Assembly (NCBI RefSeq): GCF_017104965.1
Contig: NZ_JAAGPR010000014.1
Location: forward strand, 62,001 to 126,000
Direction of reading: 5' to 3'
DNA: 64,000 nucleotides
Source: Paraburkholderia sp. Ac-20340
GTDB taxonomy: Bacteria; Pseudomonadota; Gammaproteobacteria; Burkholderiales; Burkholderiaceae
Made by a program: the position numbers and the translations under genes. The notes under the pieces were generated by a model. That model was not told where the DNA came from. It made no database searches and saw only the letters and a program-made list of their open reading frames with translations. Positions 16,983-26,336 of this stretch are shown here, piece after piece (the stretch's first letter is position 1; each line of letters begins with the position of its first letter).

Positions 16983-18050
16983 TTGAGTCGTTTCTGGAGT
17001 GACATCGTCCACCGTCTCGTGCCTTACGTGCCCGGCGAACAGCCGGCGCTCGCGCATCCGGTGAAGCTGAACACCAACGAGAACCCGTACCCGCCCTCGC
17101 CGCGCGTGCCCGAAGCGATTCGCGCCGAACTGGGCGAGCATGGCGAATCGCTGCGCCGCTATTCCGATCCGGTCGCGAAGCGCCTGCGCGCCGCCGTGGC
17201 CGCGCATCACGGCCTGCGCGCCGATCAGGTGTTCGTGGGCAACGGCTCCGACGAAGTGCTCGCCCACGCCTTCCAGGCGCTGCTCAAGCACGACAAGCCG
17301 ATCCTCTTCCCGGACATCAGCTACAGTTTCTATCCGACCTACGCGCGCCTGTACGAAGTCGAGTTCGAAACCGTGCCGCTCGACGACAAATTCGAGATTC
17401 GCGTGGACGATTACCTCAAGCCGAACGGCGGGGTGATTTTCCCGAATCCGAATGCGCCGACGGGCCACGCGCTGTCGCTCGCCGAAGTCGAGCGTCTGGT
17501 CGCGGGCAACCCGGACGTGCCCGTGATCGTCGATGAAGCCTATGTGGATTTCGGCGCGGAATCGGCGATTGCGCTGATCGATCGCTATCCGAATCTGCTG
17601 GTCGTGCACACGACCTCGAAGTCGCGCTCGCTCGCGGGCATGCGCGTGGGCTTCGCGTTCGGCCACGCCGATCTGATCGACGCGCTCAACCGCGTGAAGG
17701 ACAGCTTCAATTCGTATCCGCTCGATCGCCTCGCGCAGGCGGCGGCGACGGCCGCGTACGAAGACGATGCGTACTTCAAGTCGACCTGCGAACGCGTGAT
17801 CGCGAGCCGTAAGCGTTTGACGGCTGCGCTCGAAACGCTGGGCTTCGAGATCGTGCCTTCGGCGGCGAACTTCGTGTTCGCGAAGCATCCGAAGCACGAC
17901 GCCGCGGCCATTTCGGCGAAGCTGCGCGAGCAGGAGATCTTCGTGCGCCACTTCAACGCGCCGCGTATCAACCAGCATCTGCGCATCACGGTCGGCACCG
18001 ATGCCGAATGCGACACGCTGGTCGAAGCGCTCAAGGCCATCCTCGTGTAA
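16983..18050 (+). CDS. hisC: Histidinol-phosphate aminotransferase
   Basis: A 355-residue class I/II PLP aminotransferase. It converts imidazole acetol-phosphate to histidinol phosphate. The N-terminal KLNTNENPYPPSP, the PNPNAPTG block, and the PLP-lysine region TTSKSRSLAGMRVGFAFG are those of HisC. The start is TTG, supported by an AAGGAG Shine-Dalgarno about 7 bp upstream; no ATG fits. It sits outside any his operon, so it may be a second HisC-type enzyme, possibly also serving aromatic amino acids (inference). Confidence 0.88.
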   Translation: MSRFWSDIVHRLVPYVPGEQPALAHPVKLNTNENPYPPSPRVPEAIRAELGEHGESLRRYSDPVAKRLRAAVAAHHGLRADQVFVGNGSDEVLAHAFQALLKHDKPILFPDISYSFYPTYARLYEVEFETVPLDDKFEIRVDDYLKPNGGVIFPNPNAPTGHALSLAEVERLVAGNPDVPVIVDEAYVDFGAESAIALIDRYPNLLVVHTTSKSRSLAGMRVGFAFGHADLIDALNRVKDSFNSYPLDRLAQAAATAAYEDDAYFKSTCERVIASRKRLTAALETLGFEIVPSAANFVFAKHPKHDAAAISAKLREQEIFVRHFNAPRINQHLRITVGTDAECDTLVEALKAILV

Positions 18051-18083
18051 AAACCGAGGCGCTTTCCCGCGTCCAGCCATAAA

Positions 18084-18107
18084 AAAACGCGCCCTTGGGC
18101 GCGTTTT
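18084..18107. terminator. Bidirectional terminator between hisC and the ferredoxin gene
   Basis: AAAACGCGCCC and GGGCGCGTTTT form an 11-bp stem with A and T runs on the two sides, so it can end both convergent transcripts. Confidence 0.88.
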
Positions 18108-18134
18108 CTCTTTGCAGCAGCAGTTCGTGCAGCT

Positions 18135-18392
18135 TCAGGCGTTTTTCGTCGCCGTCAGCGTCTCGTACTTCTGCATCAACTGCTCCTGCGATTCGATGTG
18201 CTCGGGATTCTTCGGGATGCACTCAACCGGACACACCTGGATGCATTGCGGCTCGTCGAAATGGCCGACGCACTCCGTGCATTTGTTCGGGTCGATCACG
18301 TAGATTTCCGGGCCCATCGAAATCGCGTCGTTCGGGCACTCGGGCTCGCAGACGTCGCAATTGATGCACTCGTCGGTAATCATCAGGGCCAT
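18135..18392 (-). CDS. 4Fe-4S ferredoxin, YfhL-like
   Basis: An 85-residue bacterial-type ferredoxin with two cluster motifs, CINCDVCEPECP and the longer-loop CTECVGHFDEPQCIQVCP, typical of the YfhL/Alvin-type subgroup with an insertion between cysteines of the second cluster. It ends with an acidic/helical tail. It is an electron carrier of unknown partner. It follows coaD, the usual neighbour in many betaproteobacteria. Confidence 0.93.
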   Translation of the reverse strand: MALMITDECINCDVCEPECPNDAISMGPEIYVIDPNKCTECVGHFDEPQCIQVCPVECIPKNPEHIESQEQLMQKYETLTATKNA

Positions 18393-18424
18393 ACTTCTCT
18401 CGCGTTTCCCTTAAAAAACAACAG

Positions 18425-18430
18425 ATTATA
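18425..18430 (-). promoter_or_regulatory. Candidate -10 element for the ferredoxin gene
   Basis: TATAAT on the minus strand, about 33 bp before the ATG. The -35 region is weak. Confidence 0.4.
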
Positions 18431-18475
18431 ACGCTGCGGCCCTGCGCTTGCCGGCCTCGCGAAATGCCTGCGAGG

Positions 18476-18976
18476 TCAGACTTTAGGCGCTGCGCCGAGC
18501 GCCGCGACCTTGTCCTGCAGACGCTTTTCCACCGACGGAAACACGAACTTGCTGACATCGCCGCCCAACTGGGCGATTTCGCGCACGATCGTGCCCGAAA
18601 TGAACTGATATTGATCCGACGGCGTCATGAACATGGTCTCGACGTCCGGCAGCAGATAGCGGTTCATGCCCGCCATCTGAAATTCGTACTCGAAATCCGA
18701 CACCGCACGCAGGCCGCGCACGATCACGCGCGCGTTGTTGCTGCGCACAAAATCCTTCAGCAGCCCCTTGAAACTCATCACCTGCACATTCGGATAATGA
18801 CCGAGCACCTCGTGGGCAATTTCGAGCCTTTCATCGAGCGAGAAGAACGGCTTCTTGTTGCGGCTGTCGGCCACGCCGACCACCAGCGTGTCGAAAATGC
18901 TCGATGCGCGCCGCACGAGATCTTCGTGACCGCGCGTGAGCGGATCGAACGTACCGGGGTACACGGCGACTACCAT
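18476..18976 (-). CDS. coaD: Phosphopantetheine adenylyltransferase
   Basis: A 166-residue nucleotidyltransferase for the penultimate step of coenzyme A synthesis. The N terminus MVVAVYPGTFDPLTRGHEDLV contains the T/HxGH-type adenylate-binding motif, and ISGTIVREIA near residue 130 is the conserved triphosphate-binding segment. I choose the ATG at 18976 because family members start within a few residues of the first beta strand; upstream in-frame GTG/ATG codons would add an atypical extension. Confidence 0.96.
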   Translation of the reverse strand: MVVAVYPGTFDPLTRGHEDLVRRASSIFDTLVVGVADSRNKKPFFSLDERLEIAHEVLGHYPNVQVMSFKGLLKDFVRSNNARVIVRGLRAVSDFEYEFQMAGMNRYLLPDVETMFMTPSDQYQFISGTIVREIAQLGGDVSKFVFPSVEKRLQDKVAALGAAPKV

Positions 18977-19095
18977 GAGGCTTCTCCTCTCAACAGAAAT
19001 GGGGCGCATTGCAACGCCGCTGACGGTTTGCACGGCATGCGCGAGTGCTTGCGTGACGCCCCTGGGCGCCCGCCCGCTTCGTTATCGAACGCGCA

Positions 19096-19761
19096 TTATT
19101 CCTCATTTTCGCGCTGCAGCAAATGATAGCGAACCGCACCGGCCTTGCCCTCGCGCACCACGCTCCAACCCGCCAGCGCGGGCTGCGTGGCGGGATCGAG
19201 CGCGTCGCCGCACTCGACGTAGAGCCAGCCGTCGGACGCCACGAGCGGCGCGGCCAGTTCGAGCGCGCGCTGGAACAGCGCGGTGTCGCCGAACGGCGGG
19301 TCGAGAAACACCACGTCGAACGAGCCCGGCGCGAGGTTGGCGGCGAGCCGCAGCGCGTCGGCTTCGGCGATCTCGATCATGCGTGCGCCCAGGCGCGCCT
19401 GGTTCGCGCGCAGCTGTGCCGCCGCGCGGGCGCTGCGCTCGACCATCACGACGCGCGCGGCACCGCGCGACGCCGCCTCGAAGCCGAGCGCGCCGCTGCC
19501 CGCGAACAGATCGAGGCAGCGCTGGCCGTCCAGATTCTGGCCGAGCCAGTTGAACAGCGTTTCGCGCACACGGTCGGGCGTGGGGCGCAGGCCGTCGAGA
19601 TTGAGCACCGGCAGCGGCGTGCGTTTCCACTCGCCGCCGATAATGCGGATCGCGTGCGGAGCGTTGACTGGCGCCTTTGAGGCGGGTTTGGCGGCAGGCT
19701 TCGCGGCCTGCTTTTCAGCGGCTTTGAAGTCTTCCGGACGTGACAATGTTGAACGGCCCAT
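19096..19761 (-). CDS. rsmD: 16S rRNA (guanine(966)-N2)-methyltransferase
   Basis: A 221-residue class I methyltransferase. The SAM-binding motif I LDLFAGSGALGFEA and motif IV FLDPPF identify the N2-guanine methylase family. A Lys/Ala-rich tail of about 40 residues precedes the conserved start (IRIIGGEWKRTPLPV). The pair rsmD-coaD is conserved and the gap is about 120 bp. The start at 19761 is the first ATG upstream of the extension; the longer minus-strand frame running through ftsY is an artefact of GC-rich antisense sequence. Confidence 0.93.
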   Translation of the reverse strand: MGRSTLSRPEDFKAAEKQAAKPAAKPASKAPVNAPHAIRIIGGEWKRTPLPVLNLDGLRPTPDRVRETLFNWLGQNLDGQRCLDLFAGSGALGFEAASRGAARVVMVERSARAAAQLRANQARLGARMIEIAEADALRLAANLAPGSFDVVFLDPPFGDTALFQRALELAAPLVASDGWLYVECGDALDPATQPALAGWSVVREGKAGAVRYHLLQRENEE

Positions 19762-19986
19762 ACGTGTTGAAGTCAATCTGTTAGAGCGGAGGGATCGGTG
19801 CGGCTTGTGCCTGGGCGTGCAAAGCGCATGTCGCCCGCGCCGCACCGGCCATTGCGCGAACGTTACCACAGGGCCGCCTGCTAACCGCAACCCGATCCGC
19901 AACCCCGAGGCCTGATCGCCAGCATACGGCGCCCGCAACGGTCGCATGCGCGCCAGGCGCGCCGCGGCGACGCGCGCGGGGACGCC

Positions 19987-19995
19987 TGATAAAAT
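19987..19995 (+). promoter_or_regulatory. Extended -10 promoter candidate for ftsY
   Basis: TGATAAAAT matches the extended -10 form (TGn-TAAAAT) and lies about 88 bp before ftsY. The 321-bp rsmD-ftsY divergent gap holds nothing else that I can identify. Confidence 0.45.
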
Positions 19996-20082
19996 GCTGT
20001 GTTTTCCACGCGTTGCCCGTATTTTCGACGTCGATGACCGTCCCTCGGTCAGACCCGCAACGCGACCCCACCACACCAGATC

Positions 20083-21246
<1,164 letters not shown>

Positions 21247-21280
21247 TCAGCGCCAACGCTGTCGCCGTCCCGCTCAAAAC

Positions 21281-21314
21281 AAAGGGCGCCGCTCTCACGA
21301 ACGGCGCCCTTTTT
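21281..21314. terminator. Bidirectional terminator between ftsY and the isomerase gene
   Basis: AAAGGGCGCCG (21281-21291) pairs with CGGCGCCCTTT (21302-21312), with T runs in both directions. Confidence 0.88.
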
Positions 21315-21339
21315 CCATCCAACTCACGCGAACGCGAGC

Positions 21340-21987
21340 TTATTCCGCGTCAGGCTGCGCGCCTGGCGCCGCGCGCGCGAAGACATCGAGTTGCGACGCG
21401 TGATCGCAGATGCGCTGGATCGTCGGGTAACGCGTGGTGTCGATCTTGAAGCGATTTGCGTTGAACACCTGCGGCACGAGGCACAGATCGGCGAGCGTCG
21501 GCGTATCGCCGAAGCAGAACTTGCCCGTGCGCGTGTCGCTGGCCAGCCGCGCTTCCAGCGTTTCGAAGCCGCTTTCGATCCAGTGGCGATACCACGCGTC
21601 TTTGGCCGCATCGTCGACGCCCAGCGTGTGCTTGAGGTACTTCAGCACGCGCAGGTTGTTGACCGGGTGGATCTCGCAGGCAATCTGCAGCGCCAGCGAG
21701 CGCACGTGCGCGCGGTCGGCGGGCGACTTCGGCAGCAGCGCCGGCTCGGGATGCGTCTCTTCGAGATATTCGATGATCGCGAGCGACTGCTGGATCGCGT
21801 GATTATCGTCGTCGACGAAGGTGGGCACGATCCCATCGGGATTGAGCGTGCGGTACTCGGGCTTTAGCTGCTCGCCGCCGTCGCGCAGCAGATGCACGGG
21901 CACGGTCTCGTAGGGCAGATTCTTCAGGTTCAGCGCAATTCGCACGCGATACGACGCAGAACTGCGGAAATAGCTGTAAAGCTTCAT
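21340..21987 (-). CDS. maiA: Maleylacetoacetate isomerase, zeta-class GST
   Basis: A 215-residue glutathione S-transferase fold protein. The N-terminal thioredoxin domain (MKLYSYFRSSASYRVRIALNL) has the zeta-class SSxSxRVRIAL motif, with Ala in place of the usual Cys (SSAS rather than SSCS). NPDGIVPTF holds the cis-Pro, and the helical C domain continues to the end. The family isomerizes maleylacetoacetate to fumarylacetoacetate in tyrosine/gentisate breakdown. It is 46 bp downstream of an FAH-family hydrolase, so the two may act in sequence in an aromatic pathway. Confidence 0.85.
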   Translation of the reverse strand: MKLYSYFRSSASYRVRIALNLKNLPYETVPVHLLRDGGEQLKPEYRTLNPDGIVPTFVDDDNHAIQQSLAIIEYLEETHPEPALLPKSPADRAHVRSLALQIACEIHPVNNLRVLKYLKHTLGVDDAAKDAWYRHWIESGFETLEARLASDTRTGKFCFGDTPTLADLCLVPQVFNANRFKIDTTRYPTIQRICDHASQLDVFARAAPGAQPDAE

Positions 21988-22033
21988 GCTCTCCTCTCAC
22001 GCTCTCTGGCTGAGTGTTGTCAGGCGCGCGTTT

Positions 22034-22732
22034 TCAGACCACACGCACGGCAAATTCGCCGATGCCGTCCACGCCGCCCGTCATGACGTCGCCGGGCTTC
22101 ACGGCGCCCACGCCTTCAGGCGTGCCCGTGTAAATCAGGTCGCCGGCCTTCAGCTCGAACAGCGTGGAAAGGAACGCGATCGTGTCGGCAACCGGCCAGA
22201 TCAGCTGCGAAATGTCCGAGCGCTGCTTTTCTTCGCCGTTCACTTTCAACCAGATCGCGCCCGCGCCAATCTGGCCGACCTGCGCAACCGGATGAATCGG
22301 GCCGATGGGCGCCGAATGGTCGAAACCTTTCGCGGTATCCCACGGACGACCGAGCTTTTTCGCTTCCGCCTGCAGATCGCGGCGCGTCATGTCGAGGCCG
22401 AGTGCGTAACCAAACACGTGATCGAGTGCGCTTTCGACGGGAATGTTTTTCCCGCCCTTGCCGATCGCAGCGACCAGTTCCATTTCGAAGTGCACGTTCT
22501 GCGACTGGTCCGGGTACGGAAAGTCGGCGGTCGTGCCGGGCGCGACGTAGAGCACGGCGTCGGCGGGCTTGGCGAAGAAGAACGGCGGTTCGCGGTTCGG
22601 ATCGTGGCCCATCTCGCGCGCATGCGCCTCGTAATTGCGGCCAACACAGTAGATGCGGCGCACCGGAAAGCGCGCGTCGCTGCCAGCGACCGGCACGGCG
22701 GCGAGCGGCGCCGGATCGAATACGTAAGTCAT
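22034..22732 (-). CDS. Fumarylacetoacetate hydrolase family protein
   Basis: A 232-residue protein of the FAH / YcgM-like superfamily. The domain covers nearly the whole length, with YCVGRNYEAHAREMG and the metal-binding acidic residues in HFEMELV and GLDMTRRD. It is the short single-domain form (fumarylpyruvate or acylpyruvate hydrolase-like) rather than the long tyrosine-pathway FAH. Start at MTYVFDP (22732); upstream in-frame sequence is non-conserved. It is paired with maiA, which would fit gentisate-type degradation (fumarylpyruvate hydrolysis), but the substrate is not proven. Confidence 0.85.
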   Translation of the reverse strand: MTYVFDPAPLAAVPVAGSDARFPVRRIYCVGRNYEAHAREMGHDPNREPPFFFAKPADAVLYVAPGTTADFPYPDQSQNVHFEMELVAAIGKGGKNIPVESALDHVFGYALGLDMTRRDLQAEAKKLGRPWDTAKGFDHSAPIGPIHPVAQVGQIGAGAIWLKVNGEEKQRSDISQLIWPVADTIAFLSTLFELKAGDLIYTGTPEGVGAVKPGDVMTGGVDGIGEFAVRVV

Positions 22733-22995
22733 CGAAATCTCCGTCTTCTTAATGATGCCGGGTCGGCGCCGAGGGATTCGCGCGCGGCCTGGCGCAACGC
22801 ACGAGTGTAACGCGCGCTGAACAAGAGGCGTCAGCACGCCGCGGCAATCCTGGCCGCGCGACGCTCGCTGCTGCGGTCATTGCGGCCCTCACTGCGTCGG
22901 GCTGGGCCGCGCGGGTCGTGCGATACTTCCTGCATCCCCGACATCTCCAACTTGAACCGGAGCAGCGCGCGCCGCCGGCTCCGCCCCACGCTGCC

Positions 22996-23967
22996 ATGAA
23001 CGCCCCCGAATCCGCCGATACCAACGCCCCCTTCTCCTGCGCCCGCTTCATCAAGGAGATCGGCCGCGGGCCGCACGGTGCGCGCTCCTTGTCGCCCGAC
23101 GACACGCACGCGCTCTACGCGGCGATGCTCGACGGCCGTGTGTCCGATCTCGAACTGGGCGCGGTCCTGCTCGCCTATCGCCTGAAGGGCGAAACCGCCG
23201 AGGAACTGGCCGCGATGCTGGCCGCCGCGCACGCCTCGTTCGCGCCGCTCGTGGTGGCCGATGGTGACTATCGCGCGGTGTCGATTCCGAGCTACAACGG
23301 CGCGCGCAAGCAGCCCAATCTCGTGCCGCTGCTCGCGCTGCTGCTCGCCCGCGATGGCGTGCCGACGCTCGTGCATGGCGTGGTCACCGATCCGGGCCGC
23401 GTCACCAGCGCCGAGATTTTCGCGGCGCTGAACCAGCCCGCCGCCCGCGATCATGCGCAGATCGAAGCGCAACTGGCCGCGCAAAAAGTCGCGTTCGCGC
23501 CGATCGAAACGCTCGCGCCGCAACTCGCGCGGCTGCTTTCGCTGCGTCGGCGCATGGGTGTGCGCAACTCCACACACACGCTGGTGAAACTGCTGCAGCC
23601 GTTCGCGCTGCCGGGTCTGCGCCTCGTCAACTACACGCACCCGCCGTATCGCGAAAGCCTGAGCGCCCTGTTCTCGGCGCACCCGGATGCCGCCGTGGGC
23701 GGCGCACTGCTCGCGCGCGGCACCGAAGGCGAAGCCGTCGCCGATACGCGTCGCCAGGTGCAGGTGGACTGGCTGCACGACGGCATCTGCGAAACGCTGA
23801 TCGAGCCGGAGCGTTCGTCGCCGGACGCGCCCGAAGTCGATCTGCCCGAAGCCCGCGACGCCGCCACGACCGCCGCGTGGATCGCCGAGGTGTTGCGCGG
23901 CGATGCGCCGGTGCCCGACGCCATCGTCCGTCAGATCGAGACGATCAAGCGCATCGCCCGGCGCTAA
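22996..23967 (+). CDS. ybiB: YbiB-like (TrpD2) DNA-binding protein
   Basis: A 323-residue protein with the fold of anthranilate phosphoribosyltransferase / nucleoside phosphorylase family III. N-terminal helices (FIKEIGRGPHGARSLSPDDTHALYAAMLDGRVSDLELGAVL) match YbiB/TrpD2. The TrpD glycine-rich phosphoribosyl loop is replaced by YNGARKQPNLVPLLALLLAR. YbiB proteins bind nucleic acid rather than catalyse phosphoribosyl transfer, as reported for the E. coli member. The start MNAPES at 22996 is preferred to an upstream in-frame ATG at 22918. Confidence 0.82.
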   Translation: MNAPESADTNAPFSCARFIKEIGRGPHGARSLSPDDTHALYAAMLDGRVSDLELGAVLLAYRLKGETAEELAAMLAAAHASFAPLVVADGDYRAVSIPSYNGARKQPNLVPLLALLLARDGVPTLVHGVVTDPGRVTSAEIFAALNQPAARDHAQIEAQLAAQKVAFAPIETLAPQLARLLSLRRRMGVRNSTHTLVKLLQPFALPGLRLVNYTHPPYRESLSALFSAHPDAAVGGALLARGTEGEAVADTRRQVQVDWLHDGICETLIEPERSSPDAPEVDLPEARDAATTAAWIAEVLRGDAPVPDAIVRQIETIKRIARR

Positions 23968-24095
23968 AGCCCGCGCCTCATCGAATCGCCGAAAGCCGCG
24001 CGGGGCGGGCGTCCCGTGCGATTGCGAAAGCTACATCGGCGCGCTTCGTCGGCCAACTTCCGGCATCTTCCCGCCGCCGATCTGTCAATTCCCTG

Positions 24096-24125
24096 TTGAC
24101 ACGCGCATCCGCCCTGATTTACATT
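24096..24125 (+). promoter_or_regulatory. Candidate promoter of the leuL-leuA transcript
   Basis: A perfect TTGACA (24096-24101) lies 18 bp from TACATT (24120-24125), or 17 bp from TTACAT. The predicted transcription start falls at about 24131-24134, essentially on the leader ATG, so the leader might be translated from a leaderless or nearly leaderless RNA (inference). Confidence 0.55.
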
Positions 24126-24131
24126 GGACGA

Positions 24132-24203
24132 ATGCGTTCCTTCCCGAACACCCTCCGCATTGCCCACGGCCTACTATCGGCCCTATCGCTACGCCTAGCC
24201 TAA
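24132..24203 (+). CDS. leuL: Putative leucine leader peptide (attenuator control peptide)
   Basis: A 23-codon reading frame upstream of leuA. Six of 23 residues are Leu (positions 8, 14, 15, 18, 20, 22) and five of them use CTA, a rare codon in high-GC genomes; neighbouring genes use CTG and CTC almost exclusively. This is the hallmark of leucine attenuation, as in the E. coli leu leader with its CUA run. The last control codons and the stop lie inside a strong hairpin (24187-24216). Start context is weak; a leaderless start is possible. The peptide itself has no conserved domain. Confidence 0.75.
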   Translation: MRSFPNTLRIAHGLLSALSLRLA

Positions 24204-24216
24204 AGCTGGTGTAGCG
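24187..24216 (+). promoter_or_regulatory. Hairpin over the leuL control codons (attenuator segment 1:2)
   Basis: CGCTACGCC (24187-24195) pairs with GGTGTAGCG (24208-24216, one G-U pair), and the inner AGC (24197-24199) pairs with GCT (24205-24207), giving 12 bp with one bulged T. It spans leader codons 19-22 and the stop. A smaller hairpin GGCC/GGCC (24168-24182) encloses the first CTA pair. Segment 2 can instead pair partly with CTACAACC at 24291-24298. I could not find a clear U-tailed terminator before leuA. Confidence 0.6.
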
Positions 24217-24347
24217 CCGCAACGACCACCTCTCCGGTCACCGCGGTCCTCCCAAAGCAGTTCTCGCAGTACCCCAAATCCGCTGTATCTCTACAACCTG
24301 TCGTCTGCATTCGTCCGCTTACCGTTCGGACGAGTCGCGAGGTCAAA

Positions 24348-24551
24348 ATGCACGTTGCATGGGCATCGTTCACGTCCGCTTTCGCCGCGCCGGCTACCGC
24401 CGTCACCGTGGCCGTCTTCTTCGCGTTCGAGGTTGCCGCCCGAACGCGTGAAGTTTCGCGCATCGTGCTCCGTCGCCAGCCCGCCAGCCGCCCGCTGCCG
24501 ACCGCCATCGCAAACGACACCATGAAGAACGAGGCTCGTCATGTTGCGTAA
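24348..24551 (+). CDS. Small hypothetical ORF overlapping the start of leuA
   Basis: A 67-codon frame with a GAGG Shine-Dalgarno 8 bp before its ATG and GC-rich third positions. The N-terminal half is hydrophobic (about residues 8-30, Ala/Val/Phe rich), the C-terminal half basic. Its end overlaps leuA by 11 bp in another frame (the leuA ATG is inside its last codons). It could be a coupling ORF that brings ribosomes to leuA, a small membrane protein, or chance. I recognise no homologue. Confidence 0.35.
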   Translation: MHVAWASFTSAFAAPATAVTVAVFFAFEVAARTREVSRIVLRRQPASRPLPTAIANDTMKNEARHVA

Positions 24552-26187
24552 TCCCGCCGAGAAATACCGCCCTTTCCCCGCCATCCGCCTGAACGGCCGC
24601 AAATGGCCGACGCGCACAGTCGAACGCGCGCCGATCTGGATGAGCACCGATCTGCGCGACGGCAACCAGTCGCTGATCGAACCGATGAGCATCGAGCAGA
24701 AGACCGAATTCTTCGACATGCTCGTCGCGATCGGCTTCAAGGAAATCGAAGTCGGCTTTCCGTCCGCTTCGCAAACCGACTTCGATTTCGTGCGCAAGCT
24801 GATCGACGAAAAGCGCATTCCCGACGACGTCACCATCGAAGTGCTCGTGCAGTCGCGTGAAGACCTGATCGCACGCACCTTCGAAGCGCTCCAGGGCGTG
24901 CCGCGCGCCATCGTTCACCTCTACAACGCGATCTGCCCGTCGTTCCGCAAGATCGTGTTCGGCCAGTCGCAGGATCAGGTGAAGGCGCTCGCCGTCGAAG
25001 GTACGCGCATCATCCGCGAATTCGCCGATAAAAACCCGCAAACGCACTGGATTTACCAGTATTCGCCCGAAACGTTCAGCATGACCGAGCTGACTTTCGC
25101 CCGCGAAGTCTGCGATGCGGTCGCGCAGCAGTGGCGCCCGACGCGCGATCACAAGATGATCGTCAATCTCCCGGCGACCGTCGAAGCGGCCATGCCCAAC
25201 GTCTACGCCGACCAGATCGAATGGATGGACCGCAATCTTGCTTATCGCGACAGCATCGTGCTCTCCGTGCATCCGCATAACGATCGCGGCACCGCCGTGG
25301 CCGCAGCCGAAATGGCCTTGCTCGCGGGCGCGGATCGCATCGAAGGCTGCCTGTTCGGCAACGGCGAGCGCACCGGCAATGTCGACATCGTCACGCTCGC
25401 GATGAATCTCTACACGCAGGGCATCGACCCGGGCCTCGATTTTTCGGATATCGATTCGGTGCGCCGCATGGTCGAGCGCTGCAATCAGCTTCCCGTGCAT
25501 CCGCGTCATCCGTATGCGGGCGACCTCGTGTTCACGGCGTTTTCGGGCTCGCATCAGGACGCGATCCGCAAGGGTTTTGCCGTGCAGCAGCCGGATGCCG
25601 TGTGGGAAGTGCCCTATCTGCCGATCGATCCGGCCGATCTCGGCCGCAGCTACGATGCGGTGATTCGCGTGAACAGCCAGTCGGGCAAGGGCGGCGCGAC
25701 GTATCTGCTCGAACGCGGCATGGGCTTCACGCCGCCGCGCCGCGTGCAGATCGAGTTCAGCCACGCCGTGCAGAAGGTCACCGATACCTCCGGCGAAGAA
25801 ATCACCGGCGAGGCGATCTGCGCACTGTTCGCGAACGAGTACTTCGAAACCGAAGGCCCGGCGGTTCATGCGGGTGCGGGACGTGTGCGCTTCGAAGGTC
25901 GCGATGTGGCGACGCCCACCGCCGCGCAGATCGACGAAACGCACGCACAGGCCGTGGCGACCGCGATTGCCGCAGCGGCCGGCGAAAGCATCGAGATCAC
26001 GTCGTATGAAACCGCGCGCACGGCGCAAGGCGGCACCGCGGTGTTCGTGGGCGCCCGTGTGGGCGGCCAGGCGCTGCGTCACGGCGTAGGCGTCGCGGAC
26101 GATGCGGCGCATGCCGTCGCCGCCGCCATCGTCAGCGCGGTCAATCGCGCGGCGTGGCAGGACATCGACCGACGCGTCGCGGCCTGA
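24541..26187 (+). CDS. leuA: 2-isopropylmalate synthase, type 2
   Basis: A 548-residue enzyme of the LeuA type 2 (actinobacterial/fungal-like) group, catalysing condensation of acetyl-CoA with 2-ketoisovalerate, the first committed step of leucine synthesis. The catalytic TIM barrel has DLRDGNQSL, EVGFPSAS and the metal-binding HPHNDRGTAVA. The C-terminal third (about 430-548) is the leucine-sensing regulatory domain. Other leu genes are not adjacent. Expression is probably governed by the attenuator-like leader of about 340 nt upstream, in addition to feedback inhibition. Confidence 0.95.
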   Translation: MLRNPAEKYRPFPAIRLNGRKWPTRTVERAPIWMSTDLRDGNQSLIEPMSIEQKTEFFDMLVAIGFKEIEVGFPSASQTDFDFVRKLIDEKRIPDDVTIEVLVQSREDLIARTFEALQGVPRAIVHLYNAICPSFRKIVFGQSQDQVKALAVEGTRIIREFADKNPQTHWIYQYSPETFSMTELTFAREVCDAVAQQWRPTRDHKMIVNLPATVEAAMPNVYADQIEWMDRNLAYRDSIVLSVHPHNDRGTAVAAAEMALLAGADRIEGCLFGNGERTGNVDIVTLAMNLYTQGIDPGLDFSDIDSVRRMVERCNQLPVHPRHPYAGDLVFTAFSGSHQDAIRKGFAVQQPDAVWEVPYLPIDPADLGRSYDAVIRVNSQSGKGGATYLLERGMGFTPPRRVQIEFSHAVQKVTDTSGEEITGEAICALFANEYFETEGPAVHAGAGRVRFEGRDVATPTAAQIDETHAQAVATAIAAAAGESIEITSYETARTAQGGTAVFVGARVGGQALRHGVGVADDAAHAVAAAIVSAVNRAAWQDIDRRVAA

Positions 26188-26259
26188 GCCTGATCCTGAT
26201 AAACGGATTTAGCCAGTTTTAGAAGCAGTAACAGCAGTCAGGAAGGCGGCGCCGTTGAG

Positions 26260-26286
26260 CGCCAGCGGCATAACGGGCCGCTGGCG
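26260..26286 (+). terminator. Hairpin downstream of leuA, no U tract
   Basis: CGCCAGCGGC and GCCGCTGGCG form a 10-bp perfect stem (26260-26269, 26277-26286). No T run follows on either strand; the convergent NTF2-like gene ends 50 bp further. Confidence 0.4.
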
Positions 26287-26336
26287 TGCGCCCGATCCGC
26301 TTAACGTGCGGAATCGGCGAGTGGACTTACCGGTCA

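Noticed and set aside
16983..18050. hisC considered as part of a his operon
   Set aside because: Neither neighbour is a histidine gene, and a bidirectional terminator follows, so it is treated as a lone gene.
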